Positions 1 through 8,480 of a stretch of DNA of 64,000 nt are shown in pieces. Each line of letters starts with the position of its first letter. Position 1 is the first letter of the stretch. A program made the translations under genes and the position numbers. Source of the DNA: JALHNI01 sp044226365 (GTDB lineage Bacteria > Acidobacteriota > Terriglobia > Bryobacterales > Bryobacteraceae); the NCBI GenBank assembly GCA_044226365.1, contig JBGAHE010000003.1, forward strand, positions 62,001 to 126,000, given 5' to 3'. Under the pieces are notes generated by a model, which searched no databases, had not been told where the DNA came from, and saw nothing but the letters and a program-made list of their open reading frames with translations.

Positions 1-1
1 C

Positions 2-2119
2 AAGTTTCGGCTGCACGGACAGAAGATCCAGGGTGAGTTCGCGCTCGTCCGGATCAAGTCGAGCAAGGCGAACGAGTGGCTGCTGATCAAGAAGAAGGAC
101 GCCGCCGCCCGCGTGGGATGGGACATCGACCAGTTCGGCCATTCGGTGGCAACCGGGCGCACCCAGGACGAGATTGCCGCCGACTTGCCCGCGCGAACAT
201 CGAGCAAGATGCCGGAGAACCTCACACCAATGCTGGCAAGCCTGGCCCCCACCCCGCGCAGCGACCAATGGGTTTACGAGATCAAGTGGGATGGCGTGCG
301 CGCACTCTGCTATATCGCAGATGGCAAGGTGAAGCTGGTAGGTCGGCGCGGAACTAACTTTGATCGGCAGTATCCGGAGTTAGATGATCTGGCCAAATCC
401 ATTCATACTCCGACTGCAATTCTGGACGGCGAGATCTGCGCGTTGGACGAAGCCGGCCGACCCAGCTTTGAGAAGCTGCAGCCGCGCATCATGGCCACCG
501 GCACGACGGCCATCGCCCGTATGGCGCGAACCAACCCGGTCGTCTTCTTCGCCTTCGATCTGCTCTATGCCGGCGGCCAGGACTTGCGCGACCTGCCGCT
601 GCTCGAGCGCAAGCAGCGTCTGCAAGGTCTGCTGGAGCCCAACGCGCATCTGCGCTACTCGGATCATTTCGAGACGAACGTCGATGAGTTGGTGGCCGCG
701 GCGAAGGCGCAGGGGCTCGAAGGTGTGGTGGCCAAGCATAAGCAGAGCCGCTACGTCAGTGAACGCACGCGCGACTGGGTGAAGATCAAGATCCGGCAGG
801 AGCAGGATGTGGTGATCGCCGGACGAATGGCGGGTGAGCGTCCGCCGTTTGGTTCGCTGCTGATGGGCGTCTACAACGAGGGCCGGCTCATCTATGCGGG
901 AAGTGTCGGGAGCGGCTTCGACGGTCCGCTGCTGAAGAAGCTGGCGGCGAAGCTGGCGCCACTCGAGACGAGTAAGTCTCCCTTCAGCGAGCGCATCAAG
1001 TTTCCGCGTGAGGTGGTGTTCGCCAAGCCGCAACTGGTGGCCACCGTGGCGTATCACGAGTGGACCAGCGAAGGCCGCTTGCGCGCGCCAGTGTTTCTCC
1101 GGTTGCGGGACGACGTCGAGCCGGAGGAGTGTGTCAAGGCAGCCGCGGCGCAAACCACGGAGCGGGTGCCATTGTTGGCGCCGGATAAAGAAGAAGTCAC
1201 GCTGGCGATTGAGGGGCGGCGGCTCAAGTTTACGCACCTCAGCAAGATCTATTATCCGGACGACGGCATCCCCAAGCGGGAGTTGATCAATTACTACGCG
1301 GCGGTGGCGGACCTATTGCTGCCTCATCTCGCGGACCGTCCCCTATCGCTCCGGCGCTATCCTGATGGCATCGGGCAGGCAGGCTTCTTTCAGAAGAATG
1401 CGGCGGAAGGCTTTCCGGATTGGATGCGCCGCGCGACGATCATCGCCGAGACTCGCGAGGAGCGGGAGCAGGTAATCGGTGGCCAGCGGCCCGATCTACT
1501 GTATCTCTCGAACCTCGGCTGCATCGACCAGAACCCGTGGATGAGCCGCGTGGACACTCTGGACCATCCGGACTTTATCCTCATCGATCTGGATCCGTTC
1601 GAGTGCCCGTATCACAAGATTGTAGAAGCGGCGTTGCTGGTGCGCCGCAAGCTCGATGCGCTCGAGTTGGTGGGCTACCCGAAAACGACGGGCGGCAACG
1701 GCTTGCATATCTATGTGCCGCTGGAACCGATTTATAGCTATGAGCAGTCTCGTGGCATGGCCGAAATCCTGGCCAGGATCTGCGCCGCGGAACGCCCCGA
1801 CCTCTTTACCCTCCCCCGCATGGTGGGCAAACGCGAGGCGGGCAAAGTGTACTTCGACTACATGCAGAATGCGCGCGGCAAGACCATCTCAGCGCCCTAT
1901 GTGCCGCGAGCACGGAAAGGCGCCACCGTGGCCACGCCGCTCGAATGGCGCGAACTGCGGAATACGCTCACGCCCGACGAGTTTCACATCCGTAACGCGC
2001 TCGATCGGTTTGAGCGCACCGGCGATCTGTTCGCCGGCGTGCTGCAGAAGCCGCAGCGCCTGGAGACGGCCTTCGAGAAGCTCGAGGACCTCATCAAGAG
2101 TTCGAGCTCCGGTTCGTGA
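2..2119 (+). CDS. ligD: ATP-dependent DNA ligase LigD, 5'-truncated by the window edge
   Basis: Multifunctional end-joining ligase that processes and seals double-strand breaks together with Ku. The frame is open from base 2, so the N-terminus lies outside the window. The first ~36 residues are the end of the 3'-phosphoesterase domain (WLLIKKKD). The adenylation domain follows, with nucleotidyl-lysine motif EIKWDGVR (Lys at about residue 95, base 284) and an OB-fold region. The C-terminal half is the primase/polymerase domain: LKFTHLSKIYYP, the metal-binding LIDLDPFE, and GGNGLHIYVPL. This PE-LIG-POL order is the one known from Pseudomonas LigD. TGA at 2117-2119. Ku is usually adjacent and would lie upstream, outside this window. 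Identity is certain; only full length is unknown. Confidence 0.96.
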   Translation, partial: KFRLHGQKIQGEFALVRIKSSKANEWLLIKKKDAAARVGWDIDQFGHSVATGRTQDEIAADLPARTSSKMPENLTPMLASLAPTPRSDQWVYEIKWDGVRALCYIADGKVKLVGRRGTNFDRQYPELDDLAKSIHTPTAILDGEICALDEAGRPSFEKLQPRIMATGTTAIARMARTNPVVFFAFDLLYAGGQDLRDLPLLERKQRLQGLLEPNAHLRYSDHFETNVDELVAAAKAQGLEGVVAKHKQSRYVSERTRDWVKIKIRQEQDVVIAGRMAGERPPFGSLLMGVYNEGRLIYAGSVGSGFDGPLLKKLAAKLAPLETSKSPFSERIKFPREVVFAKPQLVATVAYHEWTSEGRLRAPVFLRLRDDVEPEECVKAAAAQTTERVPLLAPDKEEVTLAIEGRRLKFTHLSKIYYPDDGIPKRELINYYAAVADLLLPHLADRPLSLRRYPDGIGQAGFFQKNAAEGFPDWMRRATIIAETREEREQVIGGQRPDLLYLSNLGCIDQNPWMSRVDTLDHPDFILIDLDPFECPYHKIVEAALLVRRKLDALELVGYPKTTGGNGLHIYVPLEPIYSYEQSRGMAEILARICAAERPDLFTLPRMVGKREAGKVYFDYMQNARGKTISAPYVPRARKGATVATPLEWRELRNTLTPDEFHIRNALDRFERTGDLFAGVLQKPQRLETAFEKLEDLIKSSSSGS

Positions 2120-2159
2120 ATCCGGCGACGTCCCCCCTCCCGTAGTGTGATTGGGTTCC

Positions 2160-2177
2160 CGCCGAGGCCGGTCGGCG
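2160..2177 (+). terminator. GC-rich hairpin between ligD and uvrB
   Basis: CGCCGA (2160-2165) and TCGGCG (2172-2177) form a 6-bp stem around a GGCCGG loop, 40 bases after the ligD stop. No T tract follows, so it is at best a weak or factor-assisted terminator. It is one of the few inter-gene hairpins in the window. Confidence 0.35.
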
Positions 2178-2217
2178 TGGGTAGAAACAACCGCCCGAGG
2201 GTGGGATCTTGATGAGG

Positions 2218-2230
2218 CGATATCATATCG
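2218..2230. promoter_or_regulatory. 13-bp palindrome upstream of uvrB
   Basis: CGATAT-C-ATATCG is a perfect inverted repeat with one central base, 21 nt before the uvrB start and 8 nt before its proposed -10 element. The position suits a repressor operator for a damage-response gene. It does not match the classical LexA boxes I know, so binding of LexA is only a guess. Confidence 0.3.
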
Positions 2231-2238
2231 GCTCCACC

Positions 2239-2244
2239 TAAACT
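2239..2244 (+). promoter_or_regulatory. -10 element (TAAACT) of uvrB, probable leaderless start
   Basis: TAAACT ends 7 nt before the uvrB ATG and there is no Shine-Dalgarno sequence. Transcription beginning about 7 nt after the element would start at or next to the A of the ATG. No convincing -35 hexamer is seen. Confidence 0.5.
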
Positions 2245-2251
2245 AGAACCA

Positions 2252-4237
2252 ATGGGTTATCAACTGGCAGGAAACTACGAACCCCGCGGCGACCAAGGAC
2301 CAGCGATTGACGCTCTGGTCCGCGGCGTGATGGACGGCGAGGCACACCAGGTGCTCCTCGGCGTGACGGGTTCCGGCAAAACATTTTCGATGGCCAAGAC
2401 CATCCAGCGATTGGGGCGTCCGGCTCTCATTCTGGCGCACAACAAGACGCTTGCCGCCCAGCTTTATCAGGAGTTTAAAGGCTTCTTCCCTGGTAACGCC
2501 GTCGAATATTTCGTCAGCTATTACGACTACTACCAGCCGGAAGCCTATATTCCGGCCAGCGACACGTATATCGAAAAGGAATCAACGACCAACGAGGATC
2601 TCGACAAACTGAGGCTTTCTGCTACACGTTCCCTTTTCGAACGGCGCGATTGTGTCATTATCGCCAGCGTCTCCTGCATCTACGGCTTGGGTTCGCCCGA
2701 AGCGTATTACGGAATGTTGTTGATGCTCGAGAAAGGGCAGAAGATTACCCGTCAGGCGATTCTGCAGAAACTCGTTGAAATTCTCTACGCCCGCACGGAC
2801 GCCGCCTTTGAGCGCGGCACCTTCCGCGTCCGAGGCGATGTCATTGAGGTCTTTCCCACTTACGACGACAATGCGTTCCGCATTGAACTTTTCGGCGACG
2901 AGATCGACTCGCTTTCGCAGATTGACCCGATTATTGGGACGGTCCGGCAGACTTACACCCGGCTGCCCATTTATCCGAAGAGCCACTACGTCATCACACC
3001 CGAACGAAAGATCACGGCAGCCGAATCGATTGCCATGGAGCTCGATTGGTGGCATGGCGAGTTGGTGAAGCAAGGCAAGCTGATCGAAGCGCAAAGGCTG
3101 ATGCAGCGCACGCAGTTTGACCTGGAGATGATCCGCGAGATCGGTTACTGCCATGGCATCGAGAACTATTCGCGGCACTTGTCGGGTCGCTTGCCGGGCG
3201 AAGCGCCGCCCACGCTGCTCGACTATTTGCCACCGGATAGTCTGATTTTTCTGGACGAAAGTCATGCCACGGTGCCGCAGATCGGGGGCATGTTCAACGG
3301 CGACCGGGCTCGGAAGCAGAACCTGGTGAATTTCGGGTTCCGCCTGCCCAGCGCGCTCGATAACCGGCCGTTGACCTTCGAAGAGTTCGAAAATCGCGTG
3401 AATACTGTGGTGTATGTTTCCGCCACTCCCGGGCCGTATGAGCTGACCAAGAGCGGCGGCGTGGTGGTGGAGCAAGTGATCCGCCCGACGGGCTTGGTCG
3501 ATCCGATTGTCGAAATTCGCCCGATCAAGGGGCAAGTGGACGATTTACTGGGCGAGATCCGGCGGCGGGTGGAGCGGAACTCCAGGGTGCTGGTGACTAC
3601 GCTGACCAAAAGAATGGCCGAAGATTTGTCGGAATATTACTCGGAGGTTGGCGTAAAATGCCGCTTTATGCATTCGGAGATTACGACACTCGAGCGAGTA
3701 AAAATCCTGCGCGACCTACGGCGGGGTGAGTTTGATTGCCTGATCGGCGTCAACCTACTTCGGGAAGGTCTGGATCTACCGGAAGTATCCCTGGTGGCCA
3801 TTCTCGATGCCGACAAAGAAGGCTTCCTCCGTTCAACCGGCTCATTGATCCAGACCATTGGCCGCGCGGCGCGCAACGTGAACGGCGTGGCGATCCTTTA
3901 TGCGGACAAAATGACGGAGAGCATGAATCGGGCGATAAATGAAACTAATCGACGCCGCAAAATTCAGGAAGATTATAATGAACAGAACGGAATTACCCCA
4001 GAGACGATAAGCAAGCCGATTGACGGCAATTTAGTGGCGATTATTGAGGCCGATTATCACACGGTGCCTCTTGAAGACGAGCCAAATGAGGTAGACTCGA
4101 TTTCACCTGAACAGCGGGAAGCGCTAATCGGTGAGCTGGAGACGCGGATGCGGGAAGCCGCGAAGCACTTCGAGTTCGAAAAGGCAGCTCAGCTCAGAGA
4201 CCGTATCAAAGTGATTCGGAGCCGCAGTCTTATATGA
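2252..4237 (+). CDS. uvrB: UvrABC excinuclease subunit B
   Basis: Damage-verifying helicase-like subunit of nucleotide excision repair; loaded by UvrA, it recruits UvrC for the incisions. 661 aa, normal length. Walker A GVTGSGKT at 37-44, the damage-clamping beta-hairpin YYDYYQPEAYIP at about 90-101, Walker B-type DESH near 334, the helicase C-terminal lobe with IGRAARN, and a C-terminal UVR domain (about 627-655) that contacts UvrC. The start is fixed by the conserved N-terminus and the upstream TAAACT. The stop overlaps the next start as ATGA, so the unknown downstream gene is translationally coupled. A palindrome at 2218-2230 may be its operator. Confidence 0.98.
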   Translation: MGYQLAGNYEPRGDQGPAIDALVRGVMDGEAHQVLLGVTGSGKTFSMAKTIQRLGRPALILAHNKTLAAQLYQEFKGFFPGNAVEYFVSYYDYYQPEAYIPASDTYIEKESTTNEDLDKLRLSATRSLFERRDCVIIASVSCIYGLGSPEAYYGMLLMLEKGQKITRQAILQKLVEILYARTDAAFERGTFRVRGDVIEVFPTYDDNAFRIELFGDEIDSLSQIDPIIGTVRQTYTRLPIYPKSHYVITPERKITAAESIAMELDWWHGELVKQGKLIEAQRLMQRTQFDLEMIREIGYCHGIENYSRHLSGRLPGEAPPTLLDYLPPDSLIFLDESHATVPQIGGMFNGDRARKQNLVNFGFRLPSALDNRPLTFEEFENRVNTVVYVSATPGPYELTKSGGVVVEQVIRPTGLVDPIVEIRPIKGQVDDLLGEIRRRVERNSRVLVTTLTKRMAEDLSEYYSEVGVKCRFMHSEITTLERVKILRDLRRGEFDCLIGVNLLREGLDLPEVSLVAILDADKEGFLRSTGSLIQTIGRAARNVNGVAILYADKMTESMNRAINETNRRRKIQEDYNEQNGITPETISKPIDGNLVAIIEADYHTVPLEDEPNEVDSISPEQREALIGELETRMREAAKHFEFEKAAQLRDRIKVIRSRSLI

Positions 4238-5070
4238 AGAGAGTCCATCGGATCGGCTTGGTGACTGCCGGAAAAATCACCGGTTTGTGGATCGAGAAGA
4301 CGCTTGAACTCAAGCGCCATGTGGGGCCTGTCTATTCGACCAGCTTGCGTTTAGCAAGCCGCGCCTCGAATACGCTCTTACGCACGGGATTCCACACCAC
4401 AGACTGGGAGGAACTGCGCCGCTGCGAGGCGGTGCTGTTCTTCCTGCCGGAGCGGAGTTTGCGGGCGATTGTCACCGATTGGCTCTCCCGCGGCTACGAC
4501 CTGTGCGACTTCCGCCTGGTCCTGTGCGATGAGGAACTGTCTCTGGACGATCTGGCCCCCTTGCGAGAGTTGGGAGCGCAAACGGCCACGATCGGGCCTC
4601 TGCCACACCACGATCACCAACGCTTTGTCGGCGAAGGCGATCAAGCGGCTTTGGCTCCGGTGATTCGGCTGCTGGAAGCGGACGGGTTGAAGTTTAGCCG
4701 GCTCAACAGCGGGGGCAAGGTGAAGCTGGGCGCGACGATGCAGCGGCTCTACGGCGAGTCCCTCCCGATGTTCGCGCGGACGGTCGATGAGCTTCGCGAA
4801 TCCGGCCTGGCGAACGACTTGGCGGTAGCGCTGGCCGAAAAGTGCTTCGCCCAGTCACTCAGACTCTATGCCCGCAACGGCCGTCGCGTGTGGGATGCGC
4901 GCGAAGTGCCGTCGGCGATCGTCCCCAAGCATGGAGCCACCGGGCCCGATCTGTTGGCCCTGGAAGAAGCGTTGGTGCGTGATTGGACGCAGGTGCCGGT
5001 GCAAAAGAAACGAGCCGCCACAGCCGCCGCCGGCGGACATCAGAACCGGGAAGAATCAAGCCAAACTTAG
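4234..5070 (+). CDS. Rossmann-like protein coupled to uvrB (DUF2520-like, function unknown)
   Basis: 278 aa. The N-terminus (IGLVTAGKITGLWIEKTL) reads like a beta-alpha-beta dinucleotide-binding start, but the usual GxGxxG is degraded to TAGKITG. The spaced pattern afterwards (VYSTSLRLAS, then ADL-like CEAVLFFLPE) resembles the NAD(P)-binding half of DUF2520/6-phosphogluconate-dehydrogenase-like proteins, followed by an alpha-helical C-terminal half and a basic, low-complexity tail. ATG overlaps the uvrB stop by 4 nt, so the two are co-translated. I do not recognise a specific function, and cofactor binding is doubtful because of the altered glycine motif. A role near DNA repair would be inferred only from the coupling. 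Confidence 0.75.
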   Translation: MKRVHRIGLVTAGKITGLWIEKTLELKRHVGPVYSTSLRLASRASNTLLRTGFHTTDWEELRRCEAVLFFLPERSLRAIVTDWLSRGYDLCDFRLVLCDEELSLDDLAPLRELGAQTATIGPLPHHDHQRFVGEGDQAALAPVIRLLEADGLKFSRLNSGGKVKLGATMQRLYGESLPMFARTVDELRESGLANDLAVALAEKCFAQSLRLYARNGRRVWDAREVPSAIVPKHGATGPDLLALEEALVRDWTQVPVQKKRAATAAAGGHQNREESSQT

Positions 5071-5081
5071 GCCTGCCTTGT

Positions 5082-5087
5082 TAAACT
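5082..5087 (+). promoter_or_regulatory. -10 element (TAAACT) of prfB
   Basis: TAAACT ends 8 nt before the prfB ATG at 5096 and 12 nt after the previous gene's stop. No Shine-Dalgarno sequence precedes the start. Same arrangement as uvrB. Confidence 0.45.
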
Positions 5088-5095
5088 GGTAGTCG

Positions 5096-6227
5096 ATGAC
5101 CCTCGACGAACTCGATCGCGAGTATCAGCCGCTCCGCCAGCAAGCTGAAGCTGTGCGGAGCTATCTTTGACCCGGCTGGAAAACGGAAACGCTTCGACGA
5201 ACTCGAAGTCCAGATCGCTCAGCCCGACTTCTGGAACAGCCAGGAACTAAGTCAGAAAGTGATGCAGGAACGCAAGCGCATCGAAGAGTCGATCGCGCTC
5301 GAAGCTGGCGTCTCCGCCATGACTTCAGATCTCGACACGCTCTTTGAGCTGGCGCGCGAAGGCGAGCCGGTACTGGACGACATTCAGCGCGACCTGCAGA
5401 AGTTCTCCCGTCACATCGAACAGCTGGAAACCGAGATGTTGCTCAGCGGCGAGAATGCGTCGAAAAGCGCAATCATGACGATCCATCCGGGCGCTGGCGG
5501 TACCGAAAGCCAGGACTGGGCCGAGATGCTCGCCCGCATGTACTATCGCTGGGCGGAGCGGAAAGGCTTCAAGATCGAAGAGACCGACCGGCAGGAAGGC
5601 GACGGCGCGGGCATCAAGTCGGTGACGTTTGAAGTGAACGGCCACAACGCCTTCGGTTTGTTGCAAAGCGAAATCGGCGTGCATCGCCTGGTGCGCATTT
5701 CTCCGTTCGACGCCAATGCGCGCCGGCATACGTCATTCGCTTCGGCGTTCGTCTATCCGCAGATCGACGACGACATCGTCATCGACATCAAGCCGGAAGA
5801 TCTCAAGGTGGATGTCTTCCGTGCTTCCGGAGCCGGTGGCCAGCATGTGAACCGGACCGAATCGGCGGTTCGCTTCACCCATTTGCCGACCGGCATCGTT
5901 GTGCAGTGTCAGAACGAGCGCTCGCAGCATAAGAATCGCGCGACGGCGATGAAGATTCTGCGTTCGCGCCTCTATGAACACGAGATGGAAAAGCGCCGCG
6001 TAGAAGAGCGCAAGCTGGAGGCATCGAAGAGCGACATCAACTTCGGCAGCCAGATTCGCAATTACGTCCTGGCGCCGTATCGTCTGGTGAAGGATCTGCG
6101 CACGAAGCTGGCCGTGGGCGATACCGACAAGGTACTCGACGGCGACTTGGACGACTTCATGCACGCCTTTCTGGTGTGGAAGAAGACGGGAAAACTCGCC
6201 GGCGACGACAAGGATCCGGAAGACTGA
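5096..6227 (+). CDS. prfB: Peptide chain release factor 2, expressed through a programmed +1 frameshift
   Basis: Release factor for UGA and UAA codons. Translation starts at ATG 5096, runs 24 codons to CTT (5165-5167), meets an in-frame TGA (5168-5170) and must slip +1 to GAC (5169-5171), giving a 376-aa product. CTT TGA C is identical to the E. coli prfB slip site, and a GGAG within CGGAGC just upstream serves as the internal Shine-Dalgarno. The rest is typical RF2: SPF tripeptide anticodon at about 202-204 and catalytic GGQ at about 247-249 in SGAGGQHVNRTESAVR, both at the E. coli spacing. Its last 52 nt overlap the nominal sua5 reading frame. Regulation is autogenous: low RF2 favours slippage and hence more RF2. 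Confidence 0.96.
5165..5171 (+). promoter_or_regulatory. prfB +1 frameshift site CTTTGAC
   Basis: CTT codon followed by the in-frame UGA stop and C, the canonical RF2 recoding heptamer. The purine-rich CGGAG at 5156-5160 lies just upstream, as in other bacteria. The reading frame before it encodes the RF2 N-terminus; the frame after it encodes the remainder. Confidence 0.93.
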
Positions 6228-7135
6228 GCCTCCTGCAACAAGCCGCGCAGATCATCCGCAGCGGTGGACTGGTGGCCTTCCCCACCGAGACCGTTTACGG
6301 CCTGGGAGCCAATGCGTTGGACGAGCAGGCGGTAGCCCGTATTTATGCAGCCAAGCAACGGCCAGCCACCTCGCCACTGATTGTGCATTGCGCCGACCTC
6401 GCGATGGTGCGCTCGCTGGTGACCGCCTGGCCGGCCGCGGCGGAACGTGTGGCCCAGCGATATTGGCCCGGACCGTTGACGCTGGTGTTGCCCAAAGCCG
6501 CGCATGTGCCCGATCGCGTAACAGCGGGCCTAGGCACAGTTGGCCTGCGCATTCCGCGGCATCCGGTGGCGCTCGAGTTATTACGGGCGGCGGGAGTGCC
6601 GATCGCCGCACCGAGTGCGAACCCTTTCACGGCGCTCTCGCCGACCGCGGCCTCGCACGTCTCGCCGCAGTTGGCGGATCTGGTATTGGAAGGCGGTCCG
6701 TCGGAGGTGGGCATCGAATCGACGGTGATTAGCCTGGCCGGACCGGCAACGCTGCTGCGGCCGGGCATGATCGACCGGGCGGAGCTAGAGGCGGTTTTGG
6801 GAGAGCCGCTAGCGACGGTGACGATCGGGGAAGGCGCGCACGCCTCACCGGGCTTACACGTCCATCACTATTCGCCACGCACGCCGCTTTACTTGTTGCA
6901 GGCTGCAGACGAACTCCCGGGCGGCCGAGGAGCGTGGCTTTGGCGGACGGAGGACAAGGATGCGGCGCAGCGAATCGAGATGCCAGCAGACCCTGCCGCA
7001 TACGCGCAGCGCCTTTACGGCCTACTGCACGAACTGGATGCGCAGAAGCTTGATTGGATCGCCATTGAGGCGCCACCAGCTGATGCCGCCTGGGACGGAA
7101 TCCGCGACCGCCTGACGCGTGCGCAGCACACCTAA
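6176..7135 (+). CDS. sua5: L-threonylcarbamoyladenylate synthase, Sua5 type
   Basis: Makes threonylcarbamoyl-AMP from Thr, bicarbonate and ATP, the first step of the tRNA t6A37 modification. The YrdC domain spans roughly the first 200 residues: GGLVAFPTETVYGLGANA, KQRPATSPLIVH, APSANPF and GIESTVI are all family signatures. The C-terminal Sua5 extension (about 225-319, PGLHVHHYSPRTP) marks the long form. The first in-frame ATG (6176) lies inside prfB and adds 16 atypical residues. A CTG at 6224, overlapping the prfB stop as CTGA and preceded by AAGGA 9 nt upstream, fits better, but is a rare start codon. The stop interleaves with that of xseA on the other strand (CTAA). Confidence 0.93.
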   Translation: MEEDGKTRRRRQGSGRLSLLQQAAQIIRSGGLVAFPTETVYGLGANALDEQAVARIYAAKQRPATSPLIVHCADLAMVRSLVTAWPAAAERVAQRYWPGPLTLVLPKAAHVPDRVTAGLGTVGLRIPRHPVALELLRAAGVPIAAPSANPFTALSPTAASHVSPQLADLVLEGGPSEVGIESTVISLAGPATLLRPGMIDRAELEAVLGEPLATVTIGEGAHASPGLHVHHYSPRTPLYLLQAADELPGGRGAWLWRTEDKDAAQRIEMPADPAAYAQRLYGLLHELDAQKLDWIAIEAPPADAAWDGIRDRLTRAQHT

Positions 7136-8475
7136 AGTCGTTCAGTAACCTGGGCGGCCAGCCTGCCGTTGGCTAAGCGAATCCGAACCTCGGAGCCCAC
7201 TTCGACAGCTGCGGCGTCTTTAACGAGACCGGCATCACTCTCCACGAGCGAGTAGCCGCGGTCCAGAATCGCCAGCGGACTCAAATGCTGCAGTTGCCCG
7301 GTGAGCGCAGCGCGGCGATGCTCCAAGCGGGTGAGGCGCGACGAAGTGATCTCGGTGAGTCGAGCGGTGGCGGCATCGAGACGCCGATGGGCCTCGACGA
7401 AGCGCAGCCGTAGGTCCGTGCGCGAGAGGCGGGCCTCGAGACGCTGGTACGATTGGCGGCGGCTGGCGATCTCGCGGCGCAAGCCTTCGCGCAACAGGCC
7501 ATCGAGCTCATCGCCGCGCTGGCCCAGGCGGCGCAGCCGCCGCTCGATCACGGCCTGGGCCTTATCGATGCCTTGCCGATTGAGCCGGTCGCTGGCTTGC
7601 GAGAGTCGATAGCGCAGAAGGCGTTCGAGACGAACGGTATCGGCGTGCAGCCGGTCCACCAGATCCTGGCGCGGGGCGATGACCAATTCGGCAGCAGCCG
7701 AGGGGGTGGGGGCACGAAGGTCCGCCACGAAGTCGGCGATGGTGAAGTCGGTTTCGTGCCCCACCGCCGAAATCACCGGCACTTGGCTGGAGGCAATCGC
7801 CCGGGCGACAACTTCTTCGTTGAACGCCCACAGGTCCTCCAGCGACCCGCCCCCACGGCCTACGATGACGACGTCGGCCCACTGGGATTCGCTGAAGTAC
7901 TTGAGGCCGGCGGCAATCTGGTCAGCGGCGCCGGCGCCTTGCACCGCCGTGGGATACAAGCGGATGTGCAGCCCGGGAAAACGCCGCGTCAGCACCGTGA
8001 GCATGTCTTCGATCACGGCCCCGTCCGGCGAGGTGACCAAGCCGATGCGGCGCGGATGCCTTGGCAATGGACGCTTGCGTTCCGGGTCGAAGAGACCCTC
8101 CGCATTCAGCTGTTGCTTCAACTTCTCAAAGGCGAGTTGAAGAGCACCCAGGCCTTCCGGCTCAATCGCCTCCACAATGAACTGGTAGACACCGCGCGGC
8201 TCATAGACGTCGACAGAGCCGCGCGCGCGCACGGCCAAGCCGTCCTGCGGCTTGACCTTGAGGCGGAAAGCGTTGCCGCGATAGCAGACGCAGGAGAGCT
8301 TCGCGCCCGCGTCTTTTAGGGAGAAATACCAATGGCCGCTGCCGGCCAGCTTGCATTCGGTGACTTCGCCCGTGATCCAGATGCCGGAGAAATTCTCCTG
8401 CAATTGCTCGCGGATTTCCTGAGTCAGTTCGGACACCGTGCGGGAGGCCGGCGTCCAGTTCAACAGCATCTGCAC
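7132..8475 (-). CDS. xseA: Exodeoxyribonuclease VII large subunit
   Basis: Catalytic subunit of the single-strand exonuclease that degrades DNA to short oligonucleotides. 447 aa, normal length. N-terminal OB fold (GIWITGEVTECK, GHWYFSLKD), central nuclease core (RIGLVTSPDGAVIEDML, VVIVGRGGGSLEDLWAFN, VISAVGHETDFTIADF) and a long basic coiled-coil C-terminal region. It is the last gene of the minus-strand acyl-transfer cluster, 5 nt after the KAS III-like gene, and is probably just carried in the transcript. No small subunit xseB is visible nearby. The stop codon interleaves with that of sua5. Confidence 0.97.
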   Translation of the reverse strand: MQMLLNWTPASRTVSELTQEIREQLQENFSGIWITGEVTECKLAGSGHWYFSLKDAGAKLSCVCYRGNAFRLKVKPQDGLAVRARGSVDVYEPRGVYQFIVEAIEPEGLGALQLAFEKLKQQLNAEGLFDPERKRPLPRHPRRIGLVTSPDGAVIEDMLTVLTRRFPGLHIRLYPTAVQGAGAADQIAAGLKYFSESQWADVVIVGRGGGSLEDLWAFNEEVVARAIASSQVPVISAVGHETDFTIADFVADLRAPTPSAAAELVIAPRQDLVDRLHADTVRLERLLRYRLSQASDRLNRQGIDKAQAVIERRLRRLGQRGDELDGLLREGLRREIASRRQSYQRLEARLSRTDLRLRFVEAHRRLDAATARLTEITSSRLTRLEHRRAALTGQLQHLSPLAILDRGYSLVESDAGLVKDAAAVEVGSEVRIRLANGRLAAQVTERL

Positions 8476-8480
8476 GACGG

